Part shown: one piece after another, positions 61,022-64,000 of the stretch | Position numbering within the stretch: the first letter of the stretch is position 1 | Layout of the letters: every line of letters begins with the position of its first letter | Assembly (NCBI RefSeq): GCF_003477525.1 | Contig: NZ_QUDO01000012.1 | Location: 1-64,000 of the forward strand | Length of the DNA: 64,000 bases | From: Ruminococcus sp. AF41-9 | Lineage (GTDB): Bacteria > Bacillota > Clostridia > Lachnospirales > Lachnospiraceae | Direction: 5' to 3' | The notes under the pieces: generated by a model | The model's database searches: none | Told to the model about the DNA's origin: nothing | Seen by the model: only the letters and a program-made list of their open reading frames with translations | Made by a program: the position numbers and the translations under genes

Positions 61022-61924
61022 TTATTTTATAGCACTTCGTGAAAAAGCAAGATACCCTGCCCCGATCAGTCCAGAGTCCTCACTCAATGTAGATTTCCTC
61101 ACCTTGATAAACGGTCTCTGAGCCTCATAAACCTTACTCCTGACCAGTTCTTCCACTTCCTGCACAAAGCCATCTATCTTAATCGCTACTGAGCCGCCCA
61201 GAATCACAATATCCGGGTCAACAAGATTATAAATCGCCGCAATGAAATTGGCAAGATGAACTTTCGCATCTGTCATAATTTTCTGCGCAGTTTCATTTCC
61301 TTCAAGTGCCAGAGCATTCACCTCACCCGCATGTTTTACATCCATCCCTGCATTTCTCGCTCTCGTCGTAATGGCTGTCCCACTGCTGATCGCCTCAATG
61401 CCACCCGGAAGGATCGTACCATGTGACGGACCATCCTGCATCATGATCGTATTTTCCACCTCATTCGCCCATCCATGAGCCCCCTGGAAAATCTCCTTAT
61501 CAATCACAAACCCGGCTCCGATCCCTGTTGAAATCGTCAGAAACTGTACAAACCGGTAATCCTTTCCCTCACCTGCCACAGACTCCGCAAGCGCAGCCAG
61601 ATTTCCGTCATTATTCAGATACACCGGAATATGGATCATATCCCTCAGCTTCTGTGCTACAGGCAGATGATACCAGTCCCCTCTGATATTCGGAGGTGTA
61701 ATAATCTTCTCATTCACCAGATCAAGCGGCCCCGGGCAGGACATTCCCGCACCCACGATCTCACAGTCATACCCTTTGATCACATCCGCAATCTTTCCCA
61801 GCGTTTCCTCCGGATTCTCCGGATTTGTCGCAAACTGCTGTCTGTCCGTAATCTCCAGATTCTCATTCACAAGTGCAACCCTTGTATTTGTTCCGCCGAT
61901 ATCAATTGCTACTGCATATCTCAT
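61022..61924 (-). CDS. ROK family sugar kinase (glucokinase-like)
   Basis: The 300-aa protein is a ROK-type kinase: N-terminal AVAIDIGGTNTRVALVN (about 4-20), VYLNNDGNLAALAE (catalytic aspartate about 106), STGIGAGFVIDKEIFQGAHGWANEVENTI (about 132-160), and ILGGSVA near 240. No N-terminal DNA-binding domain is present, so it is a kinase rather than a NagC-type regulator. The zinc motif CxCGxxGCxE usual in bacterial ROK glucokinases is absent, replaced by GPSHGTILPGGIEAISSG. It lies 3' of a GH38 mannosidase gene, which suggests a role in mannose use, but substrate is unproven. Confidence 0.88.
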   Translation of the reverse strand: MRYAVAIDIGGTNTRVALVNENLEITDRQQFATNPENPEETLGKIADVIKGYDCEIVGAGMSCPGPLDLVNEKIITPPNIRGDWYHLPVAQKLRDMIHIPVYLNNDGNLAALAESVAGEGKDYRFVQFLTISTGIGAGFVIDKEIFQGAHGWANEVENTIMMQDGPSHGTILPGGIEAISSGTAITTRARNAGMDVKHAGEVNALALEGNETAQKIMTDAKVHLANFIAAIYNLVDPDIVILGGSVAIKIDGFVQEVEELVRSKVYEAQRPFIKVRKSTLSEDSGLIGAGYLAFSRSAIK

Positions 61925-62011
61925 ATTAAATTCCCTGGCTGTATTTTTTCCTGAAAATACAGTTTTCCCTTTCTTTATATAGTTTTTTACTGTTATTTTC
62001 CCTGATTCACT

Positions 62012-64000
62012 CTATTTCAGCTTTATCTTTAAAGTCTTGATTTCATATGGCCTGATCAACAAAGAAACGGTATTATCCGCAAAAGATACCTGTTTTTCAT
62101 CTTCTTCCAAAAGATTACATTCAACCGCATCTGCAATTTCTTCTCCACAGATAAGAATCACATTCGTCCTTCTATTATAGCACTCATACAGACGAACGAT
62201 CAGTTCCTCCCCGTTTTCCGCTTTCTTAACTGTTTCAATCACCACGTTATCCCGATCAACTTTAAACAGAGAATATTCATCCGCAAGATTTCCACCCTCA
62301 TTCTCTTTCACAACAGCAGTCATCGGATTATTCAATTCATACGCCTGAGCAACCGTATTGGCATCTGTCCAGTTTTCTGTATGTGGATAAACAGAATAGG
62401 TAAATTCATGATGTTCTTTATCTGCCTCAGGATTCGGATGAATCGCAGATTTCAGCATGGAAAGCCCTACTTCACTTCCGCGCACACTCACACCAAACTT
62501 GCAGTCATTCAGGAAACTTACGCCATATCCATCCTCACTTACATCCATCCATTTATGATGACACACCTCAAACTTCGCAAAATCCCATGACGTATTTGCA
62601 TGTGTCGGGCGTTTTACATTACCATACTGAATATCAAATGTCGCCTCATTCGCATGCACATCCACAGGAAAATAATCCTTGACAAAAATCTGATGTTCCC
62701 TCCAGTCAATCACATTCCTGATATCAATCCTCGGAATATCATGATACAGATAAATCTCCTGCACAATCACAGAATCCAGATACTTTCTCTCAATCCTTAC
62801 ACACGCTCTGACCGGTCCGTCCTCTGTCACTTCCATAGAAGAAACATCATCAATCTCCCAGGATTTCTCCGTATAATAATTATTTACATCCCATGCATCA
62901 TAATTATGTGGGCGATCCTCATAACTGATAATCACATTTCCCGCTTTTCCTTCTTTTAAAACCTGCCTCTTAGCTGCCTTATCATAAATTTTCGCAAACT
63001 GCCCTTTTTCATTATAATCAATGGCAAACCAGACATTCTCCATATGCTTTACAGAAACATCCATAGATGCTTCCGGCACTTTCTCAGCATTTTCTTCTCC
63101 ATCCTCCAGAATATAAGTTTTATACCCCTTAGACGGCACACCTGCTGCTGCAAAAATGTAAACATCTCCCACTTTCTGAACCGCCACTGAACTTCCGCGA
63201 TCCTTCAGCACTGGATTCTTAATTTCTTCCGGGCAGCTAAAAGAAACAATTCCCGGAACCTCACCGCTGTTCGGATTAAACACAATCACTGCATGCAAAG
63301 GTGCATCTATATTCTTTACAAGACTTCCAAGAGAAGCAGCTTTCAGCTCTTTATTTTCCGCAAAAATCTTCTCATATTCCGCTTTCGAATCGTCATATAC
63401 TTCTTTAATGGAAGACCCCGGTAAAATATCATGAAACTGATTTCTGAGGATTACTTCCCACGCATCATAAAGTGCATCTTTCGGATATGTATTCCCTGTC
63501 AGCAATTCATCCATTGCCGCATAAGTTTCTTCATCCTGATAAGCAAGCTCTGCCTTTCGATTATACTTCTTATTTCTTGCCATGGAAGTATACGTTCCTC
63601 TGTGGTATTCCAGATATAATTCTCCAACCCACGACGGAAGATATTTACTGCCTTTTGTCTCTTTATCCAGTCTCTCGAAAAAATCAAGTGCTGTGGACAT
63701 TTTTGTTCTCGGACATCCCGGAATTCCCAGCTCCATACGCCTCTGATTTTCCAGTTCCTCTTTCGACGGACCGCCGCCACCATCGCCAAATCCGAAACTG
63801 CAGAGAACCTCATCATTCAGATCTTTTTGACTGTAACGTGCCCATCCGCCTTTCATCTGGCTCGGATTCAGATACCCGTTATAAGTCGTAAAATGCTCCG
63901 TTTCGGTACCGCCTTCCACTGCCGCCTTATTATAATCTCTGGTAGGAATAAAATGTGTCAGAACCCTGCTTCCATCAATTCCCTCCCATTCAAAGGTATC
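62012..64000 (-). CDS. Glycoside hydrolase family 38 alpha-mannosidase, 5' part outside window
   Basis: The reading frame is open to the window edge (64000 is in frame), so at least 663 residues of the C-terminal part are here. It resembles bacterial GH38 alpha-mannosidases: FEWEGIDGSRVLTHFIPT at the edge, NQFHDILPGSSIKEVYDD (about 170 residues in), then beta-sandwich domains with NVIDWREHQIFVKDYFPVDVHA and IRPYEIKTLKIKL at the end. The N-terminal catalytic domain nucleophile is not in view. It lies 88 bp upstream of the ROK kinase on the same strand. Confidence 0.92.
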   Translation of the reverse strand, partial: DTFEWEGIDGSRVLTHFIPTRDYNKAAVEGGTETEHFTTYNGYLNPSQMKGGWARYSQKDLNDEVLCSFGFGDGGGGPSKEELENQRRMELGIPGCPRTKMSTALDFFERLDKETKGSKYLPSWVGELYLEYHRGTYTSMARNKKYNRKAELAYQDEETYAAMDELLTGNTYPKDALYDAWEVILRNQFHDILPGSSIKEVYDDSKAEYEKIFAENKELKAASLGSLVKNIDAPLHAVIVFNPNSGEVPGIVSFSCPEEIKNPVLKDRGSSVAVQKVGDVYIFAAAGVPSKGYKTYILEDGEENAEKVPEASMDVSVKHMENVWFAIDYNEKGQFAKIYDKAAKRQVLKEGKAGNVIISYEDRPHNYDAWDVNNYYTEKSWEIDDVSSMEVTEDGPVRACVRIERKYLDSVIVQEIYLYHDIPRIDIRNVIDWREHQIFVKDYFPVDVHANEATFDIQYGNVKRPTHANTSWDFAKFEVCHHKWMDVSEDGYGVSFLNDCKFGVSVRGSEVGLSMLKSAIHPNPEADKEHHEFTYSVYPHTENWTDANTVAQAYELNNPMTAVVKENEGGNLADEYSLFKVDRDNVVIETVKKAENGEELIVRLYECYNRRTNVILICGEEIADAVECNLLEEDEKQVSFADNTVSLLIRPYEIKTLKIKLK

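Noticed and set aside
1..64000. CRISPR array, prophage or IS element
   Set aside because: No regularly spaced repeats, transposase, integrase or phage structural genes were found.

Overview
The window is a 64 kb piece of a low-to-moderate G+C Firmicutes chromosome. Gene content and gene order point to the Lachnospiraceae, probably a Blautia-like gut anaerobe. The clues are a sporulation sigma factor (SigH), a solitary Spo0A-type DNA-binding domain, a class 1B PyrD/PyrK pair, sn-glycerol-1-phosphate dehydrogenase, family-restricted small proteins, and several carbohydrate-active enzymes. No phage, IS element, rRNA or CRISPR array was seen. Almost every gene lies on the minus strand; the plus-strand genes are cspA, a DUF5721-like gene, an acidic membrane protein, and a GH31 glucosidase.

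Layout by region. 0-8 kb: a HAD phosphatase, radA, ClpC headed by a GntR regulator, sseB and alkD. 8-12 kb: purine operon purE-purM-purN-purD, with a strong promoter and a hairpin/U-tract at the very start of its leader. 12-15.5 kb: an M29 aminopeptidase and small membrane proteins, including an unlisted 50-aa ORF. 15.5-20.4 kb: pyrimidine operon pyrC-pyrF-pyrK-pyrD-pyrE. 20.5-26.2 kb: cspA, DegV, a stand-alone Spo0A C-terminal domain, and htpG under a perfect CIRCE operator. 26.4-32.8 kb: a 995-aa surface protein, then maf, two HAD phosphatases and a small ORF. 33-35.4 kb: glnS and a compact locus with the architecture of a par/Fst-type type I toxin-antitoxin module. 35.5-41 kb: tRNA-Thr, sigH-rlmB-mrnC-cysS, ispF and egsA. 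41-49.5 kb: a beta-lactamase-fold serine hydrolase, a nuclease-helicase fusion, aspartate kinase, TrmO and an alanine/glycine symporter. 49.8-64 kb: GH31, larB-larC, a deletion-fused azlC-azlD remnant, a GH36 galactosidase with its AraC regulator, a rhodanese-TtcA fusion, TcdA, an ROK kinase and a GH38 mannosidase cut by the window end.

The most interesting item is at 34.85-35.15 kb. A 41-codon hydrophobic ORF and a roughly 85-nt plus-strand RNA converge on one bidirectional terminator, and they share a direct repeat that makes the RNA antisense to the toxin start codon. Three otherwise intact genes (clpC, a Cof-type HAD phosphatase and the serine hydrolase) each carry a single-base frameshift in a short base run. 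These may be consensus errors or real lesions. The azlC-azlD fusion is a larger deletion and is more likely real. Several families of intergenic palindromes recur through the window.
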